Shown here one piece after another: positions 51,300 through 60,480 of a stretch of DNA of 64,000 nucleotides. The position numbers were made by a program, and so were the translations under genes. The stretch covers positions 310,001-374,000 of the forward strand of contig CAKVLR010000001.1 in NCBI GenBank assembly GCA_934757855.1, read 5' to 3'. Within the stretch, counting starts at the first letter, position 1, and the number at the start of each line of letters is the position of its first letter. The notes beneath the pieces were generated by a model, which was given only the letters and a program-made list of their open reading frames with translations, was not told the origin of the DNA and did no database searches. This stretch comes from an uncultured Clostridia bacterium. GTDB taxonomy: Bacteria; Bacillota; Clostridia; Christensenellales; UBA1242.

Positions 51300-52820
51300 T
51301 TAATCAAATTCTACAATATCCACGCGAGCATCTTTTTCGATAGTCGCTTCTTCGACAGCGAGTTTGTGTTTATTTACAATCTTAATTATCAAACCTAAAA
51401 TTTGAATAGTCAGTAATGGGGTCACCGCAATGTACGCAAGCGTTCCAAACCCATATAACATTGAATCTACACCCAAGGCACCACAAGCACCCATTATGAG
51501 TGGTAATACAAAAGTAGTAGCCATTGCACCTGTCGCCACACCGCCCGAGTCAAACGCAATTCCCGTAAAAATTTTTGGCACAAAGAATGATAAAGTAATT
51601 GCCACCACATAGGCTGGCACCAAAATATACCAAATAGGAATTTGGAAAAGCACTCTCATTGCGCAAAAACCTAAACTAATCGCAACTCCTATGCACATAC
51701 TAATTAAAATTGTTTTTGATGAAATCTTACCGTCTGTTAATAATTCAACTTGTTTGGTTAAAATATGCACAGCGGGTTCGGCAAGTACAATTACCAGTCC
51801 GATTATACACGCAATAGGAATTAACAACCAACTATGTGCGCCACCAGCAATTCCACTGCCGATTGCATTGCCCACAGGCAAGAAACCTACACTTACGCCC
51901 GTAAAAAACAATGTTATACCGACAAACACGCAAAAAATACCAATTAATATACGGAAAACTTGTTGTTTGGGCAGTTTTAGTGCAGTAACTTGAAATATAA
52001 AGAAGGCAACCAAAATCGGACACAATACAAGCGCAACTTGCATAAGGTGTTCTGGAAGAGCATTTACAAATGCTAGCATTATGCCACCAAAATTTTCGGG
52101 AGCAACAGCAACCTCAGTAGTGGTTGCAGTAAGTGTGTTTGGGTCCACAAAAAGTCCTAAAATCATAACTGCAATTATAGGTCCCGCACTACCAAGTGCT
52201 ACCAAGCCAAAACTATCATCGCTTTGAGTCTTACCACCACGCACGGCAGCAAGCCCCAGTCCAAATGCCATTAAAAATGGCACACTAATAGGACCAGTCG
52301 TTACACTACCACTATCAAACGATAATGGCGCAAACTGAGCAGGCACAAAAATCGCTAATACAAAAATTGTTACATACGCAATCGTGAGTATCCAGTGCAA
52401 TGGAATTTTAAATATCGTGCGCATAACACCAAGCAACATAAATAGCCCCACACCCAGCGCAACAGCAAAGATAAGCAACCAGTTATTTATACCTGGCACT
52501 TGCCCCGCAAGCACTGATAAATCAGGTTCGGCAACCGTTATTATAACCCCCATTAAAAAACCGATTAAGAGCGTTAACCAAATTTTATTTGAACGCGACA
52601 CAAATGCACCTATATTTTGTCCGATAGGTAGCATAGAGTTGTCCGCGCCGAGTGTAAAAAGTGCCATACCCACAATCAGTAAAATACACGCAAACACAAA
52701 TTGCACAATTATTTGCCAAGACATAGGCACAAGTGTTACGCCCAAAAGTAACACTATACACATTATGGGTAGTATGGAAATGCAAGATTCCTTAAATTTT
52801 GTCAATAGTGCATTACGCAT
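51300..52820 (-). CDS. DUF1538 family membrane protein
   Basis: 506 residues with about 12-14 membrane segments in two homologous halves. Each half has a WLTLLIGFLMGVIITVAEPDLSVL-like motif (second copy WLLIPIACIIGLVIVLAEPAVHIL, each quoted in part), then SFDSGSVTTG or AFDSGGVATG. The repeated AEP and FDSGxxxTG motifs suggest an ion or small-molecule transporter. First gene of the three-gene unit with the P-II-like proteins. Confidence 0.85.
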   Translation of the reverse strand: MRNALLTKFKESCISILPIMCIVLLLGVTLVPMSWQIIVQFVFACILLIVGMALFTLGADNSMLPIGQNIGAFVSRSNKIWLTLLIGFLMGVIITVAEPDLSVLAGQVPGINNWLLIFAVALGVGLFMLLGVMRTIFKIPLHWILTIAYVTIFVLAIFVPAQFAPLSFDSGSVTTGPISVPFLMAFGLGLAAVRGGKTQSDDSFGLVALGSAGPIIAVMILGLFVDPNTLTATTTEVAVAPENFGGIMLAFVNALPEHLMQVALVLCPILVAFFIFQVTALKLPKQQVFRILIGIFCVFVGITLFFTGVSVGFLPVGNAIGSGIAGGAHSWLLIPIACIIGLVIVLAEPAVHILTKQVELLTDGKISSKTILISMCIGVAISLGFCAMRVLFQIPIWYILVPAYVVAITLSFFVPKIFTGIAFDSGGVATGAMATTFVLPLIMGACGALGVDSMLYGFGTLAYIAVTPLLTIQILGLIIKIVNKHKLAVEEATIEKDARVDIVEFD

Positions 52821-53072
52821 TTTTCATACCCCCTCAACTTTGTAAAAAGCGCAATTTAAAAAACTTTTTTATGCAGATTTCACTATTAGCAAACTTCGCT
52901 AAAACTACCCCTACTATTATTTATTTTCGCCAGCGCATTTTCTCAATTTTATTATAGAGATAAAATTCAAAAAAAGTCAACTAATTTTAGCAAATTTTTT
53001 AAATAATTTTTATCATTTTCATTTTATGAAAGTTTTTGGCAGAATTTGACTAAAATTGTAAAATTTTTTAAC

Positions 53073-53096
53073 AAAAAAAGAGAGCCTTAGCCCTCA
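53073..53096 (-). terminator. Terminator of the gene at 53106
   Basis: On the minus strand GAGGGC pairs with GCTCTC (one G-U), then a 7-nt T run. Confidence 0.75.
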
Positions 53097-53105
53097 ATTA
53101 AAAAT

Positions 53106-53642
53106 TTATTTCCCCATTTGTGGTTCTAGGTAAAGCATTACATAGTCGTTAAGGTCGATACCTGGTTGTGGGTGGAAATTTAATACATCTAAATCTACGC
53201 CTTTGTCAGTTTTATTCTCGGTAATAATGTAGGCATCGCGCTTGTTTTCCTCAGTTGTGTTTAAGTCGAGTTTAATTTTGTTGTCTTTTGATACGAATAC
53301 CTTTGCGTACGAATATGAAGGCAAGTAGTTTAAGTCCAAACCAGCCTCCCTAACTGCGCACGCCAACACCTCATCAGTCATATCAGCATTGTAGTGAGAA
53401 AATTGCAAAAGAGTAATATTGAAGTGAGTGTTAGATATGAGTCTTTCTTGCTCCAAAATCGCATCAAGCACATACTTATTTAAAGCCTCAACAAAAGTCT
53501 TGCGTTGTTCAAGAGTCATAGGTTTTAAATCCAAAAACTCATCTTGTGTACGCATATCAATTCCCTTTGCCCAACCTTCGGCAATTAGTCTTGCAGAAAG
53601 CGCTTCTTTGCTGTCAAATTTTTTGTAATCCTTAGCGTCCAT
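53106..53642 (-). CDS. Unknown protein
   Basis: 178 residues, with AAGGAG upstream. No membrane segment and no recognised motif. Soluble and mixed alpha/beta by composition. Confidence 0.7.
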   Translation of the reverse strand: MDAKDYKKFDSKEALSARLIAEGWAKGIDMRTQDEFLDLKPMTLEQRKTFVEALNKYVLDAILEQERLISNTHFNITLLQFSHYNADMTDEVLACAVREAGLDLNYLPSYSYAKVFVSKDNKIKLDLNTTEENKRDAYIITENKTDKGVDLDVLNFHPQPGIDLNDYVMLYLEPQMGK

Positions 53643-53718
53643 AATAAAAACTCCTTTTGGTTATTACTATTTCATTATACCACAAAATTTAATACATTTC
53701 AATACAAAAGTAAAATTT

Positions 53719-53757
53719 AGTACTATGCAATGTATTATGCTATGCATTTTGCGCAGA
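53719..53757. repeat. Dispersed repeat, copy 4
   Basis: AGTACTATGCAATGTATTAT then ATTTTGCGCA; matches the 43602 copy and shares the arm with 18627. Confidence 0.65.
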
Positions 53758-53861
53758 GTTTGTGCGTTATTTTCAGGTTTTTCTAAATTTTGACAATTTC
53801 TCTTTTAAGTATACTAAACTTACCCCTATAGCACTAATAATGTTTTTAATCTACGAAAAAC

Positions 53862-53891
53862 AAAAAAGTTATGCGCATTCACATAACTTTT
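53862..53891 (-). terminator. Terminator of the gene at 53910
   Basis: On the minus strand AAAAGTTATG pairs with CATAACTTTT and is followed by TTG and TTTTT. Confidence 0.85.
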
Positions 53892-53909
53892 CGACCGTCC
53901 AAAGTCTAT

Positions 53910-55082
53910 TTATCTAATTATTTGTTGTTCGACAGAACTCGTTTTGGCTTGCTGTTGTTCAAAAACTTTTGACTTTTTTCCTAGCAGAACTTGATCAAAA
54001 GGATTATCTCCTGCTACATAAACATTACTTTTCTGAGCTTCTTTACCAGAAGGTTTTTTGGCAGAAGATTTGCCTTTAGGCTTGCCTCCACCACCTTTAC
54101 CTCTATTTTTATTGCCCGAATTAACTTTTACATTTGGTTTAACTTTATTTTGTACAGGCTTTACATTTGCAGGCTTGCCCTTGTCTACAAATAAAGCACT
54201 TTCTTGCGCGTGCTTGACTTGATAACTATCGCGCATTTTTTCTTTGGCTTGAATATTGAGTCTAAAATATTTCAAGTCTGCTTCATTCAAATGGTATTTA
54301 ACATTTGATTGATTTAAGCATTTTTTGCACTGCTCCATTTCCAACACTTCATCGAGTATTTGATTTAAAAAGTAGTACTTATGCTCTGATTTTGCAAAAT
54401 ACGGCTCTAACTTGTTGCGCTTATTCGCAAATTCAGCCAAAATTAGCGCAACCTCCGTATGCTCGGACAAAAGTTGTAAGCGCTTGTTAAAGTACGCTTC
54501 TTCTAGTTTGTCGAGCGCATCTCCGCATTGATTTAGCATTGCTTCTAGCACCGCATACCTCTGCCCCAAATAATCAGGGACCAACTGCGGAGCGGTGGCA
54601 TCGGGGTCATCGGCTTTAAACTCTTTTAGATTAAAGGCATTATATGCATTATTCATAAAAAATGGATCGGCTTTGTATTCGTAAGTTGCGATAATTGTAG
54701 TCAGAGTGTCGATATAATACCCATTGATATGAGGCACTTCCTCTTTGAGTTCGAGATAACAATAAGCGTTGCCATTCTCCAACATTTGAGGAGGAGTCAT
54801 ATTAAAATGCAAAACTTTATCCCCTACAAAGGCACGCGCCTCTGTCCCGTTGATTGTTTGAGCATCAATTTTTTTAGTCAACCCAACCAACTCAACAAGA
54901 ATTTCATCTGGAATAGTATATTTGCCGTTATCGTCAAAAGTACCGATAAGTCCACAAAACACTTCTTCTTTGAAGCGTTCTACTTTCATTTGCAAAATAT
55001 CGTGTTCGCCCGTAACATAACCCAAATCGCAATCAAACTTTTCGTAAGATTCGGCATCGACATTAAACTTTTCCGTTTCCAT
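53910..55082 (-). CDS. Unknown protein with basic Gly/Lys-rich tail
   Basis: 390 residues. Residues 1-290 are acidic and globular with no motif I recognise. Residues about 300-360 are Lys/Gly/Pro/Ser-rich (KNRGKGGGGKPKGKSSAKK), suggesting a nucleic-acid- or envelope-binding tail. Downstream partner of the 150-residue gene, 16 nt away. Confidence 0.65.
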   Translation of the reverse strand: METEKFNVDAESYEKFDCDLGYVTGEHDILQMKVERFKEEVFCGLIGTFDDNGKYTIPDEILVELVGLTKKIDAQTINGTEARAFVGDKVLHFNMTPPQMLENGNAYCYLELKEEVPHINGYYIDTLTTIIATYEYKADPFFMNNAYNAFNLKEFKADDPDATAPQLVPDYLGQRYAVLEAMLNQCGDALDKLEEAYFNKRLQLLSEHTEVALILAEFANKRNKLEPYFAKSEHKYYFLNQILDEVLEMEQCKKCLNQSNVKYHLNEADLKYFRLNIQAKEKMRDSYQVKHAQESALFVDKGKPANVKPVQNKVKPNVKVNSGNKNRGKGGGGKPKGKSSAKKPSGKEAQKSNVYVAGDNPFDQVLLGKKSKVFEQQQAKTSSVEQQIIR

Positions 55083-55098
55083 TTCTACTCCTTATTTT

Positions 55099-55551
55099 TT
55101 ACCTAGAAAGGGTTTCTTCCTTAGTTTTTGATTGTCCTTGCATAATAATCCTAGCCTGTTCAGGAAAACGCTTTACAAAAGCATTCCACCACAACTTATT
55201 TTTCTTTTTTTTGATAACTTTGCCATGCAAAATAATATCTGCCCCAGAAACATATTGCGCGAAATCAAAGTTATCCTCAGCAGAACCTTGCTCAATCACA
55301 ATCTCGCCCAATTTTTGCACAAATGCACCCATACCGCCAAATTCAGTCGCAAAGTCAAGCGCCAAATCTTCATTGCCCTTTTGATAGATGTGTGCGCTCA
55401 CCTTTGCGATTTGTCGTGGCGTAGGAGTAAGTCCGTCAGTCATAAGCAAAGCAAAATGCTTTAACATTAAGTTTACATTACCGCTTTTGATTATGTCATC
55501 AGTTTGTGCGCAAAGTTCTTTTTGTTGTGTAGTTAAAACCAGTTTTTCCAT
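55099..55551 (-). CDS. Unknown protein
   Basis: 150 residues, helical by composition, basic C-terminal part (KVIKKKKNKLWWNAFVKRF). No family recognised. First gene of a two-gene unit. Confidence 0.65.
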   Translation of the reverse strand: MEKLVLTTQQKELCAQTDDIIKSGNVNLMLKHFALLMTDGLTPTPRQIAKVSAHIYQKGNEDLALDFATEFGGMGAFVQKLGEIVIEQGSAEDNFDFAQYVSGADIILHGKVIKKKKNKLWWNAFVKRFPEQARIIMQGQSKTKEETLSR

Positions 55552-55700
55552 ATTTCACCTCGCGTTGGTGCATTATATATAAGTTATATTTGCCAACGCT
55601 GTAATAATTATAATGAAAATGCAATAAAATGTCAATTAATTTTGCATAAATAATATTTAATAGTTATATTTATACAAGTTAAAAATTTTTAAGTTTAATC

Positions 55701-55729
55701 TTGTTTTTTTGGTAGAATTTTGGTATAAT
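55701..55729 (+). promoter_or_regulatory. dnaN promoter
   Basis: TTGTTT, 17-nt spacer, TATAAT, 34 nt before the dnaN ATG. Confidence 0.65.
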
Positions 55730-55763
55730 TGTGTTACTAAAAACTTTAACTTTGAGGTGAAAA

Positions 55764-56867
55764 ATGAAATTTAGTTGTCAAGGGTTAGATTTGGCAGATG
55801 CAGTATTAAAGGTTGTAAAAGCATCAGCCGTTCGCACTACAAACCCAATTTTAGAATGTGTAAAAATGGTTGCCGAGGAGGATAAATTAACTTTGACTTG
55901 TACCGACCTCGAACTTACCATTACAAAAGCCATTCGTGCAGATGTGCGCGTACCAGGTGTAGCAGTGATTCCTGCCAAATTTTTTGCGGACTTTGCGAGC
56001 AAAATCAGCAGTGAGCAAATTGAGTTTAATTTGCGCGATAAAACACTTGATGTTACTTACGGAGATAACAATGCATATTTCCAATGCCAAGATGCAAGTG
56101 AATTTCCTGAACCAAAAAATCTCGACCAACCCGAATTTGTAGAAATCCGCAGTGACAGTTTCAAAGATTTGGTTACCAAAGCAAGCGTTGCTGTTGCGCA
56201 AGATGACAGCCGTCCAATGTTAAGAGGTATTTTACTTGAAATCACAAATGGCGAGTTACACGGAGTTGCACTTGATGGTGTGCGTATGGCTCTCATTCGC
56301 AAGCAAACATCAAATCAAAGCGCAGAATTCGGTGTCGTTGTGAGTGCGCGTTGTTTGATTGAAATCGTTAGACTTTTGCCAGACAGTGAACAAATCGTAA
56401 AGATTTGCACGCAGAAAAATCACCTTCAAATCAACTTAGGTGACACTCAACTTATGACCCGCCTAATGGGTATGCAAAGCGACTATGTTTCATACAAGCA
56501 AATTTTACCAAAGGAATTTAGCACTACAATCAATGTAAACCGCAGACACTTGCTAGACACTATCGAGCGTGCGGGACTTTTGAGCCGTGTTGATAGAAAC
56601 TTTGTTGTTAAATTTGATATTACGGGCAAAGATATGGTGATTAGCAGTGAAAGTGAATTAGGAAACATTACCGAGCACTTGCAAACCACACACTCTGGTC
56701 AAGACCTCCAAATCGAATTTAACGGCAGACTTTATACCGATGCATTGCGCGTAATCAGTGATGAGTTTGTGCAAATTCGTTACGGTAGTCCTGTACACCC
56801 TTGTACAATCGTTCCGCAAGAGGGCGAAGAATACTTGTACTTAGTACTCCCTATGCACAAGATTTAG
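55764..56867 (+). CDS. dnaN: DNA polymerase III beta subunit (sliding clamp)
   Basis: 367 residues with three clamp domains; family marks include TDLELTITKAI, SRPMLRGILLEI, VALDGVRMALI, and the C-terminal VLPMHKI (VLPMRxx). Standard length. The gene stands alone with its own promoter and terminator; neither dnaA nor recF is within this window, unlike the usual oriC cluster. Confidence 0.95.
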   Translation: MKFSCQGLDLADAVLKVVKASAVRTTNPILECVKMVAEEDKLTLTCTDLELTITKAIRADVRVPGVAVIPAKFFADFASKISSEQIEFNLRDKTLDVTYGDNNAYFQCQDASEFPEPKNLDQPEFVEIRSDSFKDLVTKASVAVAQDDSRPMLRGILLEITNGELHGVALDGVRMALIRKQTSNQSAEFGVVVSARCLIEIVRLLPDSEQIVKICTQKNHLQINLGDTQLMTRLMGMQSDYVSYKQILPKEFSTTINVNRRHLLDTIERAGLLSRVDRNFVVKFDITGKDMVISSESELGNITEHLQTTHSGQDLQIEFNGRLYTDALRVISDEFVQIRYGSPVHPCTIVPQEGEEYLYLVLPMHKI

Positions 56868-56906
56868 TGACTTTAATTTAACTAACACAAAATAAGTATA
56901 GATAAT

Positions 56907-56946
56907 TAAAAAACACATTGAAATTGCTCAATGTGTTTTACTTTTA
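56907..56946 (+). terminator. Terminator of dnaN
   Basis: AAAACACATTGA pairs with TCAATGTGTTTT around AATTGC. Confidence 0.88.
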
Positions 56947-57026
56947 TATAGTTAAACTTTCTTTTTATGTTTTTGTTGTATGTTTAAATATTTCGCTTGC
57001 CTGTATTATCTGAATCGCAATATTTT

Positions 57027-58656
57027 TTATAAAAAGTCGTGTGCATTGTTTGTTTCGCTATTGATATTTTGCGAAGAGTTTTGCGCAAATTTAGCGGTAA
57101 TCACCTTGCCTTTAATTAGGCTATAAGGAATATTAACGCTCATTTTGTTGTATGCAGACAAGTCCGTACCATCGCTAGCCTCCCAGCCCACAAAAGTATA
57201 GCCATTAAACGCAACTGCACTCAAATGCACTACACTTGTTTCATCTTCGGTATCAAAACCATTCACGCGCGCCTCACCACCAACAGTAGCGATTGTAGCC
57301 ACTCCCTCAATACTTGTGCCACCACTAGGCGGATTTTTTAATTCCCCACTGCGTGTGCCTATATGAAATTTTATAGTAGTGTCGGCGAAAATGTAATCTA
57401 GTGTCATCAAAAATTTATTTGTGCTGTCTTTTGCGTAATAAGCCACACTGCGCGCCGAACCCGCGTTCCAGACATTAGCGCTGTAATATTCAACAGGGAA
57501 AACTACCCCATCAATTTCCACTTGATTTACTACCCCGCTTGCAGGGGTAACCAAAATATTTGTAGTGTCGCCCACCGTTTCAGTCGTATATGTGCCAGAA
57601 CCAACAAGGCTAACTGAAAGCGTACAGTTTGCTTAAAATTTGCCACCAGCGTGCTGTTTGCAGTAATGTTTACCATTAGCGGATTTGCAGTGATAGTCGA
57701 GCCATTGTAAGTCCAACTATCGAATTTGTAGCCACTATTCGGCACCGCTTGCACACTCAGCAATTCACCACTCGCGTATTGCGTTTTTGCACCAACTATC
57801 GCGCCACCGCCCGCCGAACTAACCGAGGAGTTTAGTGTAAGCCCAGAAAAAGTCCATTGTGCGCTTGCGGTCATATCGTTAGCCCAAGTGTATTTAGTGC
57901 CACTACCGATAGAAGTCCCCGCAATTTTCCAGCCAGAAAGGTTGTACATATCGCGCATACCGCTAGGCAAACGCTGATAAATTACCTCATCATATTTTAC
58001 TTGAATAGTTGTTACCGAGCCACTACCTTGACCATAATCAAACGAAAGTGTGTATTCAATCGGCTCAATATTATCAGTAGATTCGAGATAGAATAAAGAG
58101 CAATAATAATAATCACTGGAATTAGAACCCGAATCAAAAGTCACAAAGTTAAGACCATTTACAATAGATAACTTGCTTCCTTCTGCTTGAAAAAATATAT
58201 TATACTTAGTCAATGCTTTTGCCTTTCTTAAAGCGTCACTTCTTACATCACTCAGATAGCCATTACCATTAGTACTAGCAGTAAAATACTTCGCTTTAAC
58301 CGTATCCTTCCACTTGTAACCTGTCTTATTAAGGCTCACAATAAGAAAATCTATATAGTAATCATATCGTGTTTCATATTTCGTAGAACTAGTTTGATAA
58401 TACTCTCGTTCAAGCCTATAAGTAGGAGCCAAAGCCGTCATTACAGAATCATCATAATAAACTGTTAAAACACACACCCTGCTAGAAAACCGCTCAGACT
58501 CCACATACGGATACTCCGCTCTTGCTGGCTCGTTGGTGTTGTTGTGGTTATACACAAAATTATTATAGGCTAGATAAGCGCCCCCCCCCCTAGGAATGCG
58601 ACTACTAAGGCAAAAACAACCAACCATTTATACATAGTTTTCTTTGTTTTTTGCAT
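57027..58656 (-). pseudogene. Phase-variable surface repeat protein, out of frame here
   Basis: The ATG at 58656 has GGGAG upstream and encodes a signal peptide (MQKTKKTMYKWLVVFALVVA and a few more residues) that runs into a 10-G tract and stops at once. With 11 G (or 8) the frame would join the long downstream frame (RGGGAYLAYNN onward), so this allele is off. A second frame change lies near 57620-57632, within bacterial-repeat modules (VANFKQ, then TLSVSLVGSGTYTTETVGDTT in another frame). One added base would restore it. The rest has GW-type repeat modules and ends NSETNNAHDFL. It is homologous in layout and tail to the gene at 13365. Confidence 0.75.
58581..58590. repeat. Poly-C/poly-G tract (10 nt)
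   Basis: Ten C on the + strand; on the coding strand the tract sits right after the signal peptide codons. It is followed by CGCTTA, as at 14811-14816. Confidence 0.9.
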
Positions 58657-59006
58657 AATTTTTACTCCCTATTTTTTATTTTTTCTATTTTAATTATATC
58701 TTATTTTGCGCAATTTTCCAAACAAATTTGCATAAAATCTCAAAATTTTTTAATTTTTTTACCAAAATATTACAAAATATGCCAAAATCCTACAAAAACT
58801 CACCTATTTTAACCTTAAAATAGCATTTCATTACTAAATTTAATCGTTTACACAACTTTCCCCACTGACCCCGCTTGCACTTTTCCACTTTTATGCAAAA
58901 ATTTACTAGTTTGTTCCGTATTTTTCTACAACAAAAAAAGAGGCACTACACCTCTTTAAAATAATACTTAAAACTACCGCTTGTCCCCCCTGGCGACTAT
59001 TACTAC
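58657..59006. other. Intergenic AT-rich region
   Basis: 350 nt without a gene; the upstream region of the phase-variable gene and, at 58931-58957, a terminator for the gene at 59007. Confidence 0.6.
58931..58957 (-). terminator. Terminator of the gene at 59007
   Basis: On the minus strand AAAGAGG pairs with CCTCTTT around a 7-nt loop, then a T run. Confidence 0.85.
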
Positions 59007-59654
59007 CTAGCGCCTAGCATACATATACTCTGCTCTTTTTTCCGCATATTCTTCACAGTCGTGCAAAAATTTTGTTTTATTTTTCTCTTGGAAAAATGCC
59101 CAAATTGCCTTTCTATCTTCTGGTTGATTTTTAGACGGTTTAATCGAACTAAGCACTTTTACTCTTTGACAAATTGCTCGCATATTTACTTTGTTTGGAT
59201 AAGCAAGATAAAACTCTTTTATCAGCGTGCAACTTTTTCCGCGCAAAACAGCATTTTGACACTTCGCAAAATCTGCTTTTTCGCAACCAGCAAGTCTAAT
59301 AATTTGCTCAGCATCTACTTTGCTTAAAATCTTATCTTCGTATTTAGAAAATACCTCTTGTTTAATATTTTCACCATTTGCAATCAAAATCTCCACCAAA
59401 GCATTACTCGAAAAATGCGACAACAAATCACCATTTTGGCGCGTAAACGCCATCTGATTATCTTTGATAAACTCACCAAATTTTGTAAGCAATTTATTAT
59501 ATACAGTTAAACAATAATACTGACTTTCAAGCGCATTTTTATCCCATTCCGCAAAAAGTGCGCGAGCAGTGCTTTCAATCTCTGCTTGCTCACCATTTTC
59601 AAGCGCGCTCTCAAACTGCGCCAAACTTAATTTTAAACTATCTAAATTTTCCAT
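59007..59654 (-). CDS. Unknown helical protein
   Basis: 215 residues, soluble, almost all helical by composition; short motifs SKVDAEQIIRLAGC and KIQ-type repeats do not point to a known family. AGGAG upstream. Confidence 0.65.
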   Translation of the reverse strand: MENLDSLKLSLAQFESALENGEQAEIESTARALFAEWDKNALESQYYCLTVYNKLLTKFGEFIKDNQMAFTRQNGDLLSHFSSNALVEILIANGENIKQEVFSKYEDKILSKVDAEQIIRLAGCEKADFAKCQNAVLRGKSCTLIKEFYLAYPNKVNMRAICQRVKVLSSIKPSKNQPEDRKAIWAFFQEKNKTKFLHDCEEYAEKRAEYMYARR

Positions 59655-59875
59655 TTCTTTCTCCTAATATAATTGTAACACAATTTTTCTTTTCGTTCAA
59701 GATGTAAATCAGCGAATTTAGTGTTACTTTTGCCGAATTTGGTCGAAAAAACACAACTTAATGCCTCTTTTCTTTAAAAAATTGCAAATTTTAGTTTTTT
59801 GATTTCATTTCGTTTGTTAAAATTTGGTAAATTATGCTATAATCATATATAATATATATAGCGAGGACACAAAAA

Positions 59876-60307
59876 ATGAGTACAGTTAACTATTTGCAAG
59901 ATTTTAGACTTTATGATTTCTTTTCAGACAGCAACAAAATCACAATTTTTAACAATGGCACTACGCACGAATTTACCCCAGACTCTGCCGAATTTAAAGA
60001 GATAATGAAAGAATTTTTATACCTTATCAACGATGCACACGAAATGCCAGCATATGGTGTAAGTTTGCACGAAGAAACCACACAAGCACTATCTAACGGA
60101 CTTTGGCTAAAATTCGATTTTGAAGAAGAACGCGAACATAATGATATGCCTTTTACTTCGCTACTTATTTATATAAATCCACAGGACCAAGGTTTCAACC
60201 TCATTCGCGAATATCAACAAAGATACGAAGGCAGGTGTTTTTTTCTCAGCCTTCAACAAAGCACTATGCAACCGCTTTTTGATGTAATACAAAAAACTAT
60301 AAAATAG
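59876..60307 (+). CDS. Unknown small protein
   Basis: 143 residues. Upstream are AGGA and a probable promoter (TATAAT near 59840). Mixed alpha/beta, acidic; no known motif. Terminated by a strong hairpin. Confidence 0.65.
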   Translation: MSTVNYLQDFRLYDFFSDSNKITIFNNGTTHEFTPDSAEFKEIMKEFLYLINDAHEMPAYGVSLHEETTQALSNGLWLKFDFEEEREHNDMPFTSLLIYINPQDQGFNLIREYQQRYEGRCFFLSLQQSTMQPLFDVIQKTIK

Positions 60308-60343
60308 CGAGTTCTTGCATTTTTTAATCTTGTATTCCTAAAT

Positions 60344-60379
60344 TAAAAAACTACCCCGCATTACACGAGGTAGTTTTTC
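60344..60379 (+). terminator. Rho-independent terminator
   Basis: AAAACTACC pairs with GGTAGTTTT, with an inner CCG/CG pairing, followed by a T run. Confidence 0.88.
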
Positions 60380-60480
60380 TTACTCCATAATTTTAGTTTT
60401 TTCAAACTTCAAACTAATTTTTGTGCAATTATTACTTGCACGATTTTATTTTAACATAAAAAGTAGTTTTTTGCAACTAA

